A DNA stretch of 45,859 bases from Paludibacter sp. (GCA_028692715.1 JAQUWU010000040.1:1-45859), one strand, 5' to 3'. Numbered from the stretch's first letter, positions 1-9,853 are shown. Translations and numbers: made by a program. Notes: generated by a model not told the origin, from the letters alone.

Positions 1-2
1 CT

Positions 3-1532
3 CTGGCTATCAAATCTAATCTTAGCTGGACTGCTACCAGTTCCGAGACTTGGGGTACCGTAAGCCCATCGTCAGGTGAAGCCGGTACCCATCAGCTTGC
101 TATTGCAGTAACTGCGAATGCCTCAGGTGGTGAACGTGAAGCTGTCATTGCAATAAAAGCAGGATCACTTTCAAAAGAAGTAAAAATAAAACAAGCATTT
201 GAAAAACTTATCCTTACTAATAAAAGCTTCACATTAGATGCTGCCGGGGGTGATATTGTTGTAAACATAGAATCCTCTTCTACATACACTGTTACTCTGC
301 CAGGTTGGATTACAACTAAGTCTACATCTGCAGATAAAACAGTTCAGACTTTTACCGTAAATGAAAATCCAGCTATTTCGACACGTCAGGGGAACATTGT
401 TTATGTTTCAGGCTTATTGAAAGATAGCGTTGAAATTCAGCAGACCGGAAAAACGATTAGTATCCCAGACGATGCAACCGGCATGAGTAGTACGGCTATG
501 CAGCTGGCGGCAAAAATCAAAGTAGGTTTGAATATCGGAAATACCCTGGAGGCCACCGGAGGAGAAACTGGTTGGGGAAATCCTTTGATAACAAATGACC
601 TGATTAAAGCAATAAAACAGAGTGGATTTAATGCCATTCGTTTACCATGCGCCTGGGATCAATATGCAGACCAAAGCACTTTAATTATAAAATCCAGTTG
701 GTTGGCAAGGGTTAAACAAGTAGTACAATATTGTGTTGATAACGATATGTATGTTATTCTGAACATACACTGGGATGGTGGCTGGTTAGAAAACAATTGT
801 ACAGTCGACAAACAGGTAGCGGTCAATCTGAAACAAAAAGCCTATTGGGAGCAAATTGCTGTTGCGCTTCGTAATTTTGATGAACATGTGATTTTTGCCA
901 GTGCGAATGAACCGAATGTATCAACAGCAGCACAAATGACAGTCCTACTGTCCTATCATCAGACTTTTATCAATGCAGTTCGCTCTACAGGTGGTAAAAA
1001 TGCTTATCGGGTATTAGTAGTTCAAGGACCGTCAACCGATATAGCGAATACAAACAAACTAATGACGACATTGCCAATAGATAATGTACCAAATAGATTG
1101 ATGGCAGAAATACATTACTACACACCCTGGAATTTTTGTGGTATGACTGAAGATGCAACCTGGGGTAATATGTTCTATTACTGGGGTGCAGACTATCACT
1201 CTACTACCGATAAGGCTCATAATGCTACATGGGGAGAAGAATCCGATCTAAACAGTCTCTTTTTATTAATGAAGAACAAGTTTGTCGATAAAGGCATACC
1301 TGTTATATTGGGTGAATTTGGTGCCGTACGCCGTGATAATTTGACAGGTGATGCATTGAAACTTCATTTAGCGTCAAGGGCATATTTCTTTAAATACGTA
1401 TCAAAACAAGCAATTGCAAACGGATTAATGCCATTCTTCTGGGATACTGGTGGATTAATCAATAGAAATAACTATACAGTATCTGATCAGCAAGCATTGG
1501 ATGCCCTGATACAAGGAGCAAGCGGATTGTAA
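3..1532 (+). CDS. BACON-GH5 endoglucanase (5' partial, 3' end only)
   Basis: The reading frame is open from base 3, so the gene starts outside the window; the first ATG or TTG near 417 is not the real start. The visible 509 residues hold two BACON-type beta-sandwich modules (about residues 1-62 and 63-145; bases 3-440) and then a glycoside hydrolase family 5 catalytic domain. The catalytic domain opens with GLNIGNTLEA and a GWGNP motif, typical of the GH5_4-like endoglucanase, xyloglucanase and lichenase group. The acid/base is the Glu of ANEP (codon 909-911) and the nucleophile is the Glu of LGEFGA (codon 1314-1316); IHWDGGW and EIHYYTPW are also present. It likely cleaves beta-glucans at the cell surface or in the periplasm, with BACON modules as spacer or mucin/glycan-targeting parts. 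The subfamily is inferred. It converges on the GH2 gene and shares a bidirectional terminator with it. Confidence 0.9.
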   Translation: MAIKSNLSWTATSSETWGTVSPSSGEAGTHQLAIAVTANASGGEREAVIAIKAGSLSKEVKIKQAFEKLILTNKSFTLDAAGGDIVVNIESSSTYTVTLPGWITTKSTSADKTVQTFTVNENPAISTRQGNIVYVSGLLKDSVEIQQTGKTISIPDDATGMSSTAMQLAAKIKVGLNIGNTLEATGGETGWGNPLITNDLIKAIKQSGFNAIRLPCAWDQYADQSTLIIKSSWLARVKQVVQYCVDNDMYVILNIHWDGGWLENNCTVDKQVAVNLKQKAYWEQIAVALRNFDEHVIFASANEPNVSTAAQMTVLLSYHQTFINAVRSTGGKNAYRVLVVQGPSTDIANTNKLMTTLPIDNVPNRLMAEIHYYTPWNFCGMTEDATWGNMFYYWGADYHSTTDKAHNATWGEESDLNSLFLLMKNKFVDKGIPVILGEFGAVRRDNLTGDALKLHLASRAYFFKYVSKQAIANGLMPFFWDTGGLINRNNYTVSDQQALDALIQGASGL

Positions 1533-1584
1533 ATAAATTGAAGATTAGTTTTCTCAAGAATAGATGTTAGTTTTTTTTAGTGGG

Positions 1585-1625
1585 AATCTCCTGACTAATT
1601 AGTAATTAGTCAGGAGATTTTATTT
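1585..1625. terminator. Bidirectional intrinsic terminator between GH5 and GH2 genes
   Basis: A perfect 17-bp inverted repeat lies at 1585-1601 and 1603-1619, with CTCCTGACTAATTA as the strong part of the arm. It is flanked by an A/T-rich run on each side and sits between the two convergent stop codons at 1532 and 1666, so it can terminate both transcripts. Confidence 0.8.
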
Positions 1626-1665
1626 TTGCAGATTTTCTGCATTAGTTGAAATAAATTAATATCGC

Positions 1666-4167
1666 TTATTTACAGGTGATCTCAACTTGTTGGGTTGGCA
1701 ATCCTTCTACTGATGCTTTCAGGACAATGTTTCCTGCTTTCCCGTTATTTTGTACAATAGCAAGACATTTACCGTAAAACAAATGTCTATCAGGCTTCTT
1801 AAGCGATACATGATCGTTCTGATCACCATTGTCCGTTCCAGCAATAAACCCATTTCCATCAACACTAAATTTCACCAACTGATTGGCAATAGGTGAAGCA
1901 TTACCATCTTTATCCAACAATTCGACTGTTACAAATGACAGGTCTTGTCCATCAGCTTTTATGGTCATACGGTCAGCTGTCAGGCGAACGCTCATCGGTT
2001 GACCGACTGTTTTAATTTCTTTATTTAAGACTTCTTTCCCAGCTTTCCGGGAAACAGCCTTCAATGTTCCCGGAACATAAGGGACACGCCACATGACATG
2101 CATTGCATCACCCTGCTTGCTTCGTTTTCCAAGGGATACGCCGTTTAGATACAATTCCACTTCGTCAGCATGGTTGTAATACGCCCAAACATCGATTGTA
2201 TCGCCGACATTCCAGTTCCAATGAGGGAAAATGTGAAGCACATCTTTATTCGTCCATTCACTTTGATACAAATAATACACATCTTTAGGGAAGCCGGCTA
2301 AATCCACTATTCCAAAGAACGAACTACGTGACGGCCACCAATAAGGTGTCGGTTCACCCAGATAATCAAAACCTGTCCAGATAAATTGTCCGGCAATATG
2401 ATCGTATTTATCAACAATTCTCAAATTATTTTCGTGCGTTGAACCCCAGGGAGCACGGCTATTATCGTAAGCAGAACATTGATTTGTTGCATTGGTATAA
2501 GGTTTATCCCAACGTTTTGGAGCTATAATCACACTGTCTGAAGGATTAACGTAATAGCCACGCGTTTGAAGCGACGAAACCGATTCGGTAACAATAAAAG
2601 GAGTGGTCGGATAACGTTTGGTAATACCGGCAAATTCACTGTCATGATAATTAAATCCTATCAGATCCAATGCCCCCGACTGAAACAGGGGGTTATTATC
2701 ATCGGTTCCATTACAAGCTGCAGTGACCGGACGGGTAGGATCTACCGACTTTGTTATGTCAACCAAATGTCTGGTTAATATAGCATTTTTGCCTAAACGT
2801 CCGAGCTTTACATCTTCAGTTTCATTTACTTTTTTATTATTTAGCACGATATTTGCCTGTTGCAAATCTACATCAACTGCAGGAGTATCGCCCCATTGTT
2901 CTCCGACTTCATTGCCAATGCTCCAAATAAATACGGAAGGGTGATTCCTGTCTCGGGTAATCTGATCTTTCAAATCCCGTTCGTGCCATTTTTCAAAGTC
3001 GGATGCATAATCGTAAGTTGTTTTCTTTTTTAGCCACATATCAAAAGCTTCATCCATAACTACAAAACCCATACGATCACAAAGATCGAGCAATTCGGGA
3101 GCAGGAGGATTGTGAGATGTACGAATTCCGTTTACTCCCATTCCTTTCAGTATTTCCAATTGACGTTGAATGGCACGTTCGTTGACTGCTACTCCCAATG
3201 CACCCAAATCGTGATGATCGCACACGCCATTTATCTTTACAGGTTTACCATTCAGGAAAAATCCCTTGTTTACATCAAAAGTAAACGAGCGAATTCCGAC
3301 CGTAGTTTCGTATTCATCGGTTTGAATGCCAAAAATATTAAGCCTGGTAACTATTTTATATAAATACGGATCTTCTAAATTCCATAAATGTGGCATTTTT
3401 ACAACTAAATTTTGCAGGTATTTATTCGAACTTCCTGTATCCACCATCAATGCTCCCGTTATTGTTGATACCAGCTGATTATTCGCATCGTATAACGATT
3501 GTGCAACTCCAACCGATTGTGCAAATTTCATCGTATTTGTTACCGTTGTTTGAATGGATATAACAGCACTATCGCAGTTAATAAGTGGTGTGGTGACAAA
3601 AGTTCCCCATTTATCAACATAAACAGGATGAGTTATGACCAACCGAACATTCCTATAAATACCGGAACCGGAATACCAGCGTGAATTTGGTTGATTCAAG
3701 TTATCGACTTTTACGGCAATGACATTATTGGATCCGAATTTTAAAAACGGAGTTAGTTCATAGCCAAAAGATATATATCCATTTGGACGTTTCCCCAAAT
3801 AGTTTCCATTAATCCATACTTCACTATTACGATACACCCCATCGAACTCGATAAATATTTTTCTTTTTCTAAGCGATCTATCAACCATAAATGTTTTGCG
3901 ATACCAACCCAAACCTCCAGGAAGGGCACCTCCTCCAGCCGAAGCAGGAAAATCCTTTCCAAAATCGGATTCAATACTCCAGTCGTGTGGAAGATTCAAC
4001 ATTCTCCAGGAACTATCATCAAAAGTTTTTGCTGAAGCTTTCAACGTGCTATCGGCCAAAATAAATTTCCAGTCTTTGTTAAAGTCTTCGACTTCACGGG
4101 TATTCTTTGCGATCAGATTTGTACTAAAAAAAAGGAGGAGTACAACTGTAAATTTTATAATTTTCAT
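1666..4167 (-). CDS. Secreted glycoside hydrolase family 2 (beta-galactosidase-like)
   Basis: This is an 833-residue GH2 enzyme. A signal peptide (residues 1-20, ending LIA-K) sends it to the periplasm or surface. Domain order is GH2 sugar-binding jelly roll (about 27-190, with the LPHDW motif), immunoglobulin-like GH2 domain (about 200-310), TIM barrel (about 320-600), a DUF4982-like beta-sandwich (about 640-715) and a C-terminal Ig-like domain (about 730-833). The acid/base is E420 in SIGNEVGE and the nucleophile is E528 in VTESVSS. The DUF4982/Ig tail is usual in Bacteroidota exo-acting beta-galactosidases of polysaccharide-utilisation regions. Beta-galactosidase is the most likely activity; beta-glucuronidase or beta-mannosidase cannot be excluded from sequence. 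With the neighbouring GH5 it suggests breakdown of a plant beta-glucan such as galactosylated xyloglucan, which is inference. Confidence 0.93.
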   Translation of the reverse strand: MKIIKFTVVLLLFFSTNLIAKNTREVEDFNKDWKFILADSTLKASAKTFDDSSWRMLNLPHDWSIESDFGKDFPASAGGGALPGGLGWYRKTFMVDRSLRKRKIFIEFDGVYRNSEVWINGNYLGKRPNGYISFGYELTPFLKFGSNNVIAVKVDNLNQPNSRWYSGSGIYRNVRLVITHPVYVDKWGTFVTTPLINCDSAVISIQTTVTNTMKFAQSVGVAQSLYDANNQLVSTITGALMVDTGSSNKYLQNLVVKMPHLWNLEDPYLYKIVTRLNIFGIQTDEYETTVGIRSFTFDVNKGFFLNGKPVKINGVCDHHDLGALGVAVNERAIQRQLEILKGMGVNGIRTSHNPPAPELLDLCDRMGFVVMDEAFDMWLKKKTTYDYASDFEKWHERDLKDQITRDRNHPSVFIWSIGNEVGEQWGDTPAVDVDLQQANIVLNNKKVNETEDVKLGRLGKNAILTRHLVDITKSVDPTRPVTAACNGTDDNNPLFQSGALDLIGFNYHDSEFAGITKRYPTTPFIVTESVSSLQTRGYYVNPSDSVIIAPKRWDKPYTNATNQCSAYDNSRAPWGSTHENNLRIVDKYDHIAGQFIWTGFDYLGEPTPYWWPSRSSFFGIVDLAGFPKDVYYLYQSEWTNKDVLHIFPHWNWNVGDTIDVWAYYNHADEVELYLNGVSLGKRSKQGDAMHVMWRVPYVPGTLKAVSRKAGKEVLNKEIKTVGQPMSVRLTADRMTIKADGQDLSFVTVELLDKDGNASPIANQLVKFSVDGNGFIAGTDNGDQNDHVSLKKPDRHLFYGKCLAIVQNNGKAGNIVLKASVEGLPTQQVEITCK

Positions 4168-4207
4168 GGAATATAATTTATTGATTTATAATAAAGCAAC
4201 TTATATA

Positions 4208-4486
4208 AGTAAATGGAACAAATTAATGTATCATTTAGAAACATTAATAGAACGCTGATTTTAGCTGATTTATCGGAAAATAAAGGATAAAACAAAACGG
4301 ATTTTTCTTGCCTTCGGCAAGATGATTAAGGCGCAACTATCTGTAAATCATTCCGATTTATCGGAATTCAAATCCGTTTTTTCAAATCCACTCTATCAGT
4401 GAAAATTGCGCCTGTCTGTCGCAGGCAGGTTCTATTCTTAAATATTTTCATGCAAAATACGACATTATTTATTTTCAATTACTTAC
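4208..4486 (+). repeat. Structured intergenic element, copy 1 (inverted relative to copy 2)
   Basis: This stretch matches the reverse complement of 20127-20388 almost base for base. The core has terminal inverted repeats of the form AATAGAACGCTGATTTT (left end at 4246). Nested inside are arms AAAACGGATTT and AAATCCGTTTT, a palindrome ATTCCGATTTATCGGAAT and a hairpin CTTGCCTTCGGCAAG. The single strand could fold into a multi-branched structure. The similarity continues past the terminal repeats into both flanks, about 35-50 bases each side. No open frame is present, so it looks like a non-autonomous, MITE-like or REP-like element. In this copy the right terminal repeat is interrupted by an extra 19-base palindrome at 4411-4429. 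Confidence 0.8.
4411..4429. repeat. Short GC-rich palindrome inserted in repeat copy 1
   Basis: The 19-base near-palindrome CCTGTCTGTCGCAGGCAGG replaces two bases of the right terminal repeat of copy 1; copy 2 lacks it. A 19-base relative (16 of 19 identical in the opposite orientation) lies at 41198-41216. It is probably a small dispersed hairpin repeat of its own. Confidence 0.55.
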
Positions 4487-4921
4487 AATCTTTTCAATTT
4501 TGCTAAATCGAAGGAGAACATTTTTAATGAAATTGATCTTACAAAAATACTAAATTATTCTCCTAAATTGTTGACAATAAAAATAGAATCAGGAGCAAAA
4601 TGTTATTATTTAGGGTGTTGTTTGTAAATATAATTAGAATTATATTAATTCACCAATTCTTTATAACAAATAATATATGTTTGATTTAATTATTTTCAAA
4701 ATAAGTGTATTATTATGCATCTTTAAATATTTTATACAATTTATTTACAAAAACCTAAAAAAATGCATATTAATGGCTTAATTAAATAACATAGGAAACA
4801 TATATGTTAATTTTAAATACTTATTACCTGCTACAGAAGGATGATTTCTTTCAATAATAATGTATATTTATTACATTAGTACGAATTTTATACAGGAATA
4901 AAGAAATATTTCTCTAATTCC

Positions 4922-4952
4922 TTTCGTACTTAAAATATTTGTAGTACTTTTG
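4922..4952 (+). promoter_or_regulatory. pckA promoter (Bacteroidota type)
   Basis: The -7 element TACTTTTG at 4945-4952 matches TAnnTTTG. TTTC at 4922-4925, 19 bases upstream, is a one-mismatch match to the -33 TTTG. The predicted start of transcription is near 4958, giving a leader of about 65 bases. Confidence 0.65.
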
Positions 4953-4953
4953 T

Positions 4954-4968
4954 GCCTTCAAAGAAGGC
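4954..4968 (+). promoter_or_regulatory. Hairpin at the 5' end of the pckA leader
   Basis: GCCTTC-AAA-GAAGGC forms a perfect 6-bp stem with a 3-base loop at or just after the predicted transcription start. It may stabilise the mRNA 5' end; a regulatory role is only inferred. Confidence 0.45.
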
Positions 4969-5022
4969 AATTTTAGATTTAAATAGAAAATAATATAATA
5001 GAATCATTTAATTAATTGACAA

Positions 5023-6618
5023 ATGGCAAATTTAGATTTATCAGAGTATGGTATTAAAGGTAACTTCGAAGTAATTTACAATCCATCTTATGAAGTTCTT
5101 TTCAAAGATGAGATGGATCCAACAAACGAAGGTTTTGAAAAAGGAGTGTTAACTACAACAGGTGCTGTATCTGTTGACACGGGTGTTTTCACAGGACGTT
5201 CTCCAAAAGACAAATTTTTCGTGAAAGATGAAATCACTGAAAATAACATGTGGTGGGATGGCAAAATAAACAAACCAGTCAGCAAAGAAGCATATGCTGA
5301 TTGTAAGGGTTTAGTAAACAAACAACTTAGTTCTGCAAAGAAATTATATGTGGTTGATTGTTTTTGTGGGACTAATGCTGATACACGCATGAAAGTGCGT
5401 TTCATCATGGAAGTAGCATGGCAGGCTCACTTTGTGACTAATATGTTTATCCGTCCGTCACATTACGAATTAGCAAACTTTGGCACACCTGACTTTACTT
5501 TCTTAAACGGTTCGAAAACTGTCGATCCAAACTGGAAAGAACATGGTTTGCATTCCGAAGTATTCGTTCTTTTCAATTTAAGCGAAAAGATGGCTGTATG
5601 TGGTGGTACCTGGTATGGTGGTGAAATGAAAAAAGGTATTTTCTCCTTGATGAATTTTTATATGCCATTAAAAGAAATCGCTTCTATGCACTGTTCAGCC
5701 AATGTAGGTGAAGATGGTGATGTAGCAATCTTCTTCGGTCTTTCCGGAACAGGAAAAACTACTTTATCAGCTGATCCAAAACGTTTTCTTATTGGAGATG
5801 ATGAGCACGGATGGGATGCTCATGGAGTATTTAACTACGAAGGTGGTTGTTATGCTAAAGTTATCGATTTGGAAATGGATAAAGAACCTGATATCTGGAG
5901 AGCTATCCGTCGTGATTCTTTATTAGAAAACGTAACTGTGAAAGAAGATGGTACTCCTGATTTTACAGCAGCTGCTTCAAAAACAGAAAATACCCGTGTT
6001 TCTTATCCAATTTATTTTATCAATAAAATTGTTTCTCCTTCACGTGCAGGTCACGCTAAGAAAATTATTTACCTGTCGGCTGATGCATTTGGTGTATTGC
6101 CTCCGGTATCTATTTTGGACGAGAAATCAGCTCAATATCACTTCCTTTCAGGCTTTACTTCTAAATTAGCCGGAACTGAACGTGGAATTACTGAGCCTGT
6201 TCCATCATTCTCACCTGCATTTGGTGAAGCATTCCTTACTTTGCACCCAACAATGTATGCAAAAACACTTATTGGTAAAGCAAAAGAACACAATGCTAAA
6301 GTTTACCTTGTAAATACAGGATGGAACGGAACCGGAAAACGTATTTCGTTGAAAAACACACGTGCTATCATTGATGCAATTATCGATGGTTCAATTGAAA
6401 AAGCAGAAACAATCAAAGTTCCAATTTTGAACCTGATTGCGCCTAAGACATTGAACAATGTTGATACTGAAATTCTTGACCCACGTAGTACTTATGCTAA
6501 TGTAACTGAATGGGAAACCAAAGCAAAATCACTTGCTGCTAAATACATTGCTAACTTTGAACAATACTGTGACAACGACGATGCGAAAGCATTGGTTGCT
6601 TCAGGACCACAATTGTAA
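5023..6618 (+). CDS. pckA: Phosphoenolpyruvate carboxykinase (ATP)
   Basis: This 531-residue protein has the usual length of bacterial ATP-dependent PEP carboxykinase. It interconverts oxaloacetate plus ATP with PEP, CO2 and ADP in the cytoplasm. In fermentative Bacteroidota it typically runs in the CO2-fixing, ATP-forming direction towards succinate and propionate. The P-loop [11 protein letters not shown] begins at residue 239 (K245), followed by the [11 protein letters not shown] metal-binding segment; TGRSPKDKF near residue 60 is the N-terminal signature. ATG at 5023 follows a good promoter and leader. It stands alone, with a strong terminator just downstream. Confidence 0.97.
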   Translation: MANLDLSEYGIKGNFEVIYNPSYEVLFKDEMDPTNEGFEKGVLTTTGAVSVDTGVFTGRSPKDKFFVKDEITENNMWWDGKINKPVSKEAYADCKGLVNKQLSSAKKLYVVDCFCGTNADTRMKVRFIMEVAWQAHFVTNMFIRPSHYELANFGTPDFTFLNGSKTVDPNWKEHGLHSEVFVLFNLSEKMAVCGGTWYGGEMKKGIFSLMNFYMPLKEIASMHCSANVGEDGDVAIFFGLSGTGKTTLSADPKRFLIGDDEHGWDAHGVFNYEGGCYAKVIDLEMDKEPDIWRAIRRDSLLENVTVKEDGTPDFTAAASKTENTRVSYPIYFINKIVSPSRAGHAKKIIYLSADAFGVLPPVSILDEKSAQYHFLSGFTSKLAGTERGITEPVPSFSPAFGEAFLTLHPTMYAKTLIGKAKEHNAKVYLVNTGWNGTGKRISLKNTRAIIDAIIDGSIEKAETIKVPILNLIAPKTLNNVDTEILDPRSTYANVTEWETKAKSLAAKYIANFEQYCDNDDAKALVASGPQL

Positions 6619-6663
6619 GAAGACAATAGAACCAAGAGTCAAGACAAAAGACTTTAATATATA

Positions 6664-6705
6664 AAAACGAGCTGTTCGATGAATTTCGAACAGCTCGTTT
6701 TGTAT
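6664..6705 (+). terminator. Intrinsic terminator after pckA
   Basis: A 16-bp perfect stem (6664-6679 with 6686-6701, core CGAGCTGTTCGA) closes a 6-base loop and is followed by TTTTGTATTT. It lies about 45 bases after the pckA stop. Confidence 0.85.
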
Positions 6706-6765
6706 TTCCATTATTATATGTAATTTTGTCATGTTCAAAATAATCTTTGTTTAACGAAAAATAAT

Positions 6766-7107
6766 ATGTTTATCAGCAAAAATAATAAAGTCCATGCCTT
6801 CTTTGCCCTGTTCTTCTTGACAGTGCTAATGAGTACGATCCTTATTAAGCCGTTTCACATTTTTGTTGAACATCACCAATTACCGGATATAAAGCTGGCT
6901 AATACAGACCATACACTACTTTCTAATTCAGGAAATACCGATTGTCCCATTTGCGATTTTGAATTTTGTTCATTTATCTCCGCCGACAAAGTTGTAATAC
7001 AAAAAAATCCCGAAAGCTTTGTGGATAATATTATTTCACAAACAACCGATTGTCTCATACAGCAATCATCTCATAATTTTCTTCTTAGGGCACCTCCTGC
7101 TTTATAA
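6766..7107 (+). CDS. Small His/CPIC membrane protein upstream of TonB receptor
   Basis: This 113-residue protein has one N-terminal hydrophobic segment (about residues 10-29), then a histidine patch (FHIFVEHHQ), a CPICDFEFC motif near residue 60, and a C-terminal LLRAPPAL. No known family name is certain; it recalls short DUF2946-like metal-associated proteins. A paralogue with the same layout (HRHDH, CPIC, LLRSPP) lies at 17568-17903, and both sit immediately before a TonB-dependent receptor. The Cys/His content and the context suggest a periplasmic or membrane-anchored metal-binding accessory of the receptor, which is inference. It is separated from the receptor by 325 bases with a hairpin. 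Confidence 0.7.
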   Translation: MFISKNNKVHAFFALFFLTVLMSTILIKPFHIFVEHHQLPDIKLANTDHTLLSNSGNTDCPICDFEFCSFISADKVVIQKNPESFVDNIISQTTDCLIQQSSHNFLLRAPPAL

Positions 7108-7432
7108 TTCCTCAACTATTTCAATATATTTACTTTTTTCCTATTCTTTATTTTAAAAATTATGGAGTAGACAATGTTATAGCATTGTAAAACTGAAATA
7201 TCAAAATAGAGGAAGTTTAATCATTGATTTCATATTCTACTAAGAGATTTTTAAATGAAAAGGTTGGATTCTGTCCAAGAGTGATTTATCGTTTAACTGA
7301 ATATCCAACCCTTTTTAAAATAATTAATTTCATCATACGATTTACTACATAATACTTTAATTCAAGGATCTAAACTACATATTTCACTCTTAATTTTATT
7401 GTAATTTATTTCTAAAAATTCAATTTCTAAAA
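7108..7432. other. Gap between CPIC protein and TonB receptor
   Basis: No gene is seen in these 325 bases. The one structured item is a hairpin with arms GGTTGGAT (7262-7269) and ATCCAACC (7303-7310), a 33-base loop and a following CTTTTT. It could be a terminator or an attenuator controlling the receptor. No cobalamin or other known riboswitch was recognised. Confidence 0.5.
7262..7316 (+). terminator. Hairpin with T-run upstream of TonB receptor (possible attenuator)
   Basis: Perfect 8-bp arms GGTTGGAT and ATCCAACC, extended by weak A/T pairs, are followed by CTTTTT. The loop is long (33 bases), which is unusual for a simple terminator and leaves room for an alternative fold. Confidence 0.4.
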
Positions 7433-9853
7433 ATGAAAAAACTATATCTATTAATTCTTTCCATTGCTATGGTAAGCGGTTCAAGAGCCGAAACGGCAAC
7501 AACAATAACTATTTTGTCTGGAAAAATTACCAACACAAATGGGGAAGGTCTTATTGGTGTAAGTCTTTATTTCCCCGATTTGAAAACAGGAGCTATCACC
7601 AACATCGATGGTTTTTACAGAATTGATAATTTGCCGGTTAAAACCTTGCAAATTCAAGTAAGCATGTTGGGTTACAGAACACTAATGGAAAAAATAAACC
7701 TTACGACAACAAAAGCAAAGGATTTTATACTTAATGAGTCGATTACAGAAATTAATGAAGTAACTGTTACCGGACAAACTACTGCATCAAAAATTTCAAG
7801 AACACCCACCCCGATGAGTGTGCTGAATTTAACTGAAATGCAACATAATACATCCACCAATATCATCGATGCAATAAGCTCTCAGCCGGGTGTTTCACAA
7901 ATAACCACCGGAAGTGGTATTTCGAAACCAGTTATCAGAGGACTGGGATATAATCGTGTTGTAGTAGTAAACGATGGAATTCGTCAGGAAGGTCAACAAT
8001 GGGGCGATGAACATGGCATCGAAATTGATGAAAATGACGTGTACAAAGTGGAAATTATGAAAGGTCCTGCCAGTTTATTGTTTGGTTCGGATGCTATGGC
8101 CGGAGTTATCAGTTTTATCTCTGCGCCTATACTTCCTCAAAATACGATGAGATTAACAGCAATGGCAAATTATCAAACCAACAATGGATTAATGGCTTAT
8201 TCAGTTGATTTTGCAGGTCATAAAAAAACGTTTATCTGGGATTTTCGCTATAGTAACAAACAAGCACATGATTATCAGAACAGTCGTGATGGTTACGTTT
8301 TCAATTCAGGCTTTAGAGAAGATGCGGTTTCGGCTTTACTCGGCATAAGCAATTGGTGGGGTTATTCACATCTTACATTGAACAGCTATCATCTTACTCC
8401 CGGCATTGTGGAAGGAGAACGGGACAGTTTAACAGGACAGTTTATAAAACCCATTCTAACAACCAATGGAATAGCGAGCGATGCATTATTAGCTACTCAA
8501 AATGATTTTGTTTCCTATCAACATAAAATGCCTTATCAACAGGTTCATCATTATAAAGCCGTCTGGAATAATAATTTTTTTGTTGGTGATGGCAGTTTAA
8601 ACGCCACCATTGGTTATCAGCAAAACCGACGACAGGAATTTGCCGAAATTGAAACACCCAACGAATATGGACTTTATTTTCAATTGCATACCCTAAATTA
8701 TGATTTCCATTATCAAATACCTGAAATGAAAGGGTATAATCTTACTTTTGGCATAAATGGCATGTGCCAAAATTCCTTGAATAAAGGAAGTGAATTCTTA
8801 GTTCCCGAATATAATTTGTTTGATGTTGGGGGTTTTCTAATGGCAAAAAAGAACTTTGACAAATTGGATGTTAGTGGCGGAATTCGTTTTGACCATCGAA
8901 AACAAAACGGAGTTGCTCTCTATCTGAATGCCTTGGATGAAAAAGCCACTGCCGAAGACCCCTCTGCAACGGAGCGATTTGCAGCCTTTTCTGACAAGTT
9001 TAACGGCATTAGCGGAAGTATGGGTGCAACATATCAGATAAACGAAATATGGAATACGAAACTCAATTTGTCGCGGGGTTTCAGAGCTCCAAATATTAGC
9101 GAACTGGGTTCAAATGGTGTTCACGAAGGTTCGTTTCGTTACGAAATTGGAAATACAGAATTAAAGCCTGAAAATAGTCTTCAAATAGATTATGAGTTAG
9201 GATATAATGTGGAGCATATAAGTGCAAAGTTGAATTTATTTGCCAATAATATTTCCAATTTTATCTATTCGCATAAACTAAATGCCATAAATGGTGGCGA
9301 TTCTATTCAAAGCGATTTTCCTTGTTTTAAATTTGATTCGGGGAATGCTCAACTGCTGGGCGGTGAGTTGTATATCGACATACATCCACATCCCTGGGAT
9401 TGGTTGCATATTGAAAACAGTTTCTCGTATGTTCACTCAGTCCTACTGAATCAACCCGATTCTACCCACTTTCTCCCTTTTACACCTCCGACTAAATGGA
9501 TCTCAAATATGCGCATTGATTTACGTCGCAACGGGAACTATTTAAAAAACACTTATTTCTTCGTTGGTCTGGAACACCATTTCAAACAAAAAAATATTTA
9601 TTATGCCTTTAATACTGAAACTGTAACCGATGCTTATACACTTATAAATGGCGGTATTGGAACCGATGTTGTACTAAAAAAGCAAACATTGTTTTCACTT
9701 TATCTAAGTGGGACAAATCTTGCAGATATTGCTTACCAAAGTCATTTAAGTCGACTGAAATATGCTCCTAAAAATTATGCAACCAGTGAAACGGGTGTTT
9801 ATAATATGGGTAGAAATATTAGTCTGAAATTGATTGTTCCGGTGAATTTATAG
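7433..9853 (+). CDS. TonB-dependent outer-membrane receptor (metal-type)
   Basis: This is an 806-residue outer-membrane receptor. A signal peptide (about residues 1-19) is followed by a CarboxypepD_reg-like domain (about 27-110), a plug domain (about 120-235) and a 22-strand-type barrel ending in KLIVPVNL. The plug carries ISKPVIRGLGYNRV, then a GDEHGIEID segment and MKGPASLLFGSDAMAGV. Receptors with this GD-(D/E)HG-plug style include ZnuD-like zinc and related metal receptors. It imports its ligand with TonB/ExbBD energy. The ligand is inferred to be a metal ion or metal chelate from the plug and from the upstream CPIC/His protein. A second receptor with a similar plug lies at 15183-17414. 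A bidirectional terminator follows. Confidence 0.9.
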   Translation: MKKLYLLILSIAMVSGSRAETATTITILSGKITNTNGEGLIGVSLYFPDLKTGAITNIDGFYRIDNLPVKTLQIQVSMLGYRTLMEKINLTTTKAKDFILNESITEINEVTVTGQTTASKISRTPTPMSVLNLTEMQHNTSTNIIDAISSQPGVSQITTGSGISKPVIRGLGYNRVVVVNDGIRQEGQQWGDEHGIEIDENDVYKVEIMKGPASLLFGSDAMAGVISFISAPILPQNTMRLTAMANYQTNNGLMAYSVDFAGHKKTFIWDFRYSNKQAHDYQNSRDGYVFNSGFREDAVSALLGISNWWGYSHLTLNSYHLTPGIVEGERDSLTGQFIKPILTTNGIASDALLATQNDFVSYQHKMPYQQVHHYKAVWNNNFFVGDGSLNATIGYQQNRRQEFAEIETPNEYGLYFQLHTLNYDFHYQIPEMKGYNLTFGINGMCQNSLNKGSEFLVPEYNLFDVGGFLMAKKNFDKLDVSGGIRFDHRKQNGVALYLNALDEKATAEDPSATERFAAFSDKFNGISGSMGATYQINEIWNTKLNLSRGFRAPNISELGSNGVHEGSFRYEIGNTELKPENSLQIDYELGYNVEHISAKLNLFANNISNFIYSHKLNAINGGDSIQSDFPCFKFDSGNAQLLGGELYIDIHPHPWDWLHIENSFSYVHSVLLNQPDSTHFLPFTPPTKWISNMRIDLRRNGNYLKNTYFFVGLEHHFKQKNIYYAFNTETVTDAYTLINGGIGTDVVLKKQTLFSLYLSGTNLADIAYQSHLSRLKYAPKNYATSETGVYNMGRNISLKLIVPVNL

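Larger units (their letters stand above)
4168..5022. other. Long intergenic region with structured repeat and pckA promoter
   Basis: This 855-base AT-rich stretch has no convincing gene. It holds copy 1 of a long inverted repeat element (4208-4486), a 19-base palindrome inside that element (4411-4429), then about 430 bases of very AT-rich DNA without visible structure, and finally the pckA promoter and leader hairpin (4922-4968). An open frame on the plus strand at 3896-4258 is antisense to the GH2 gene and is not supported. Confidence 0.7.

Noticed and set aside
92-289. Minus-strand frame of 65 residues
   Set aside because: It is antisense to the BACON part of the GH5 gene and has no signal or motif of its own.
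3896-4258. Plus-strand frame of 120 residues at the GH2 5' end
   Set aside because: It is antisense to the GH2 signal-peptide region and its tail reads into the repeat element; no protein features are seen.
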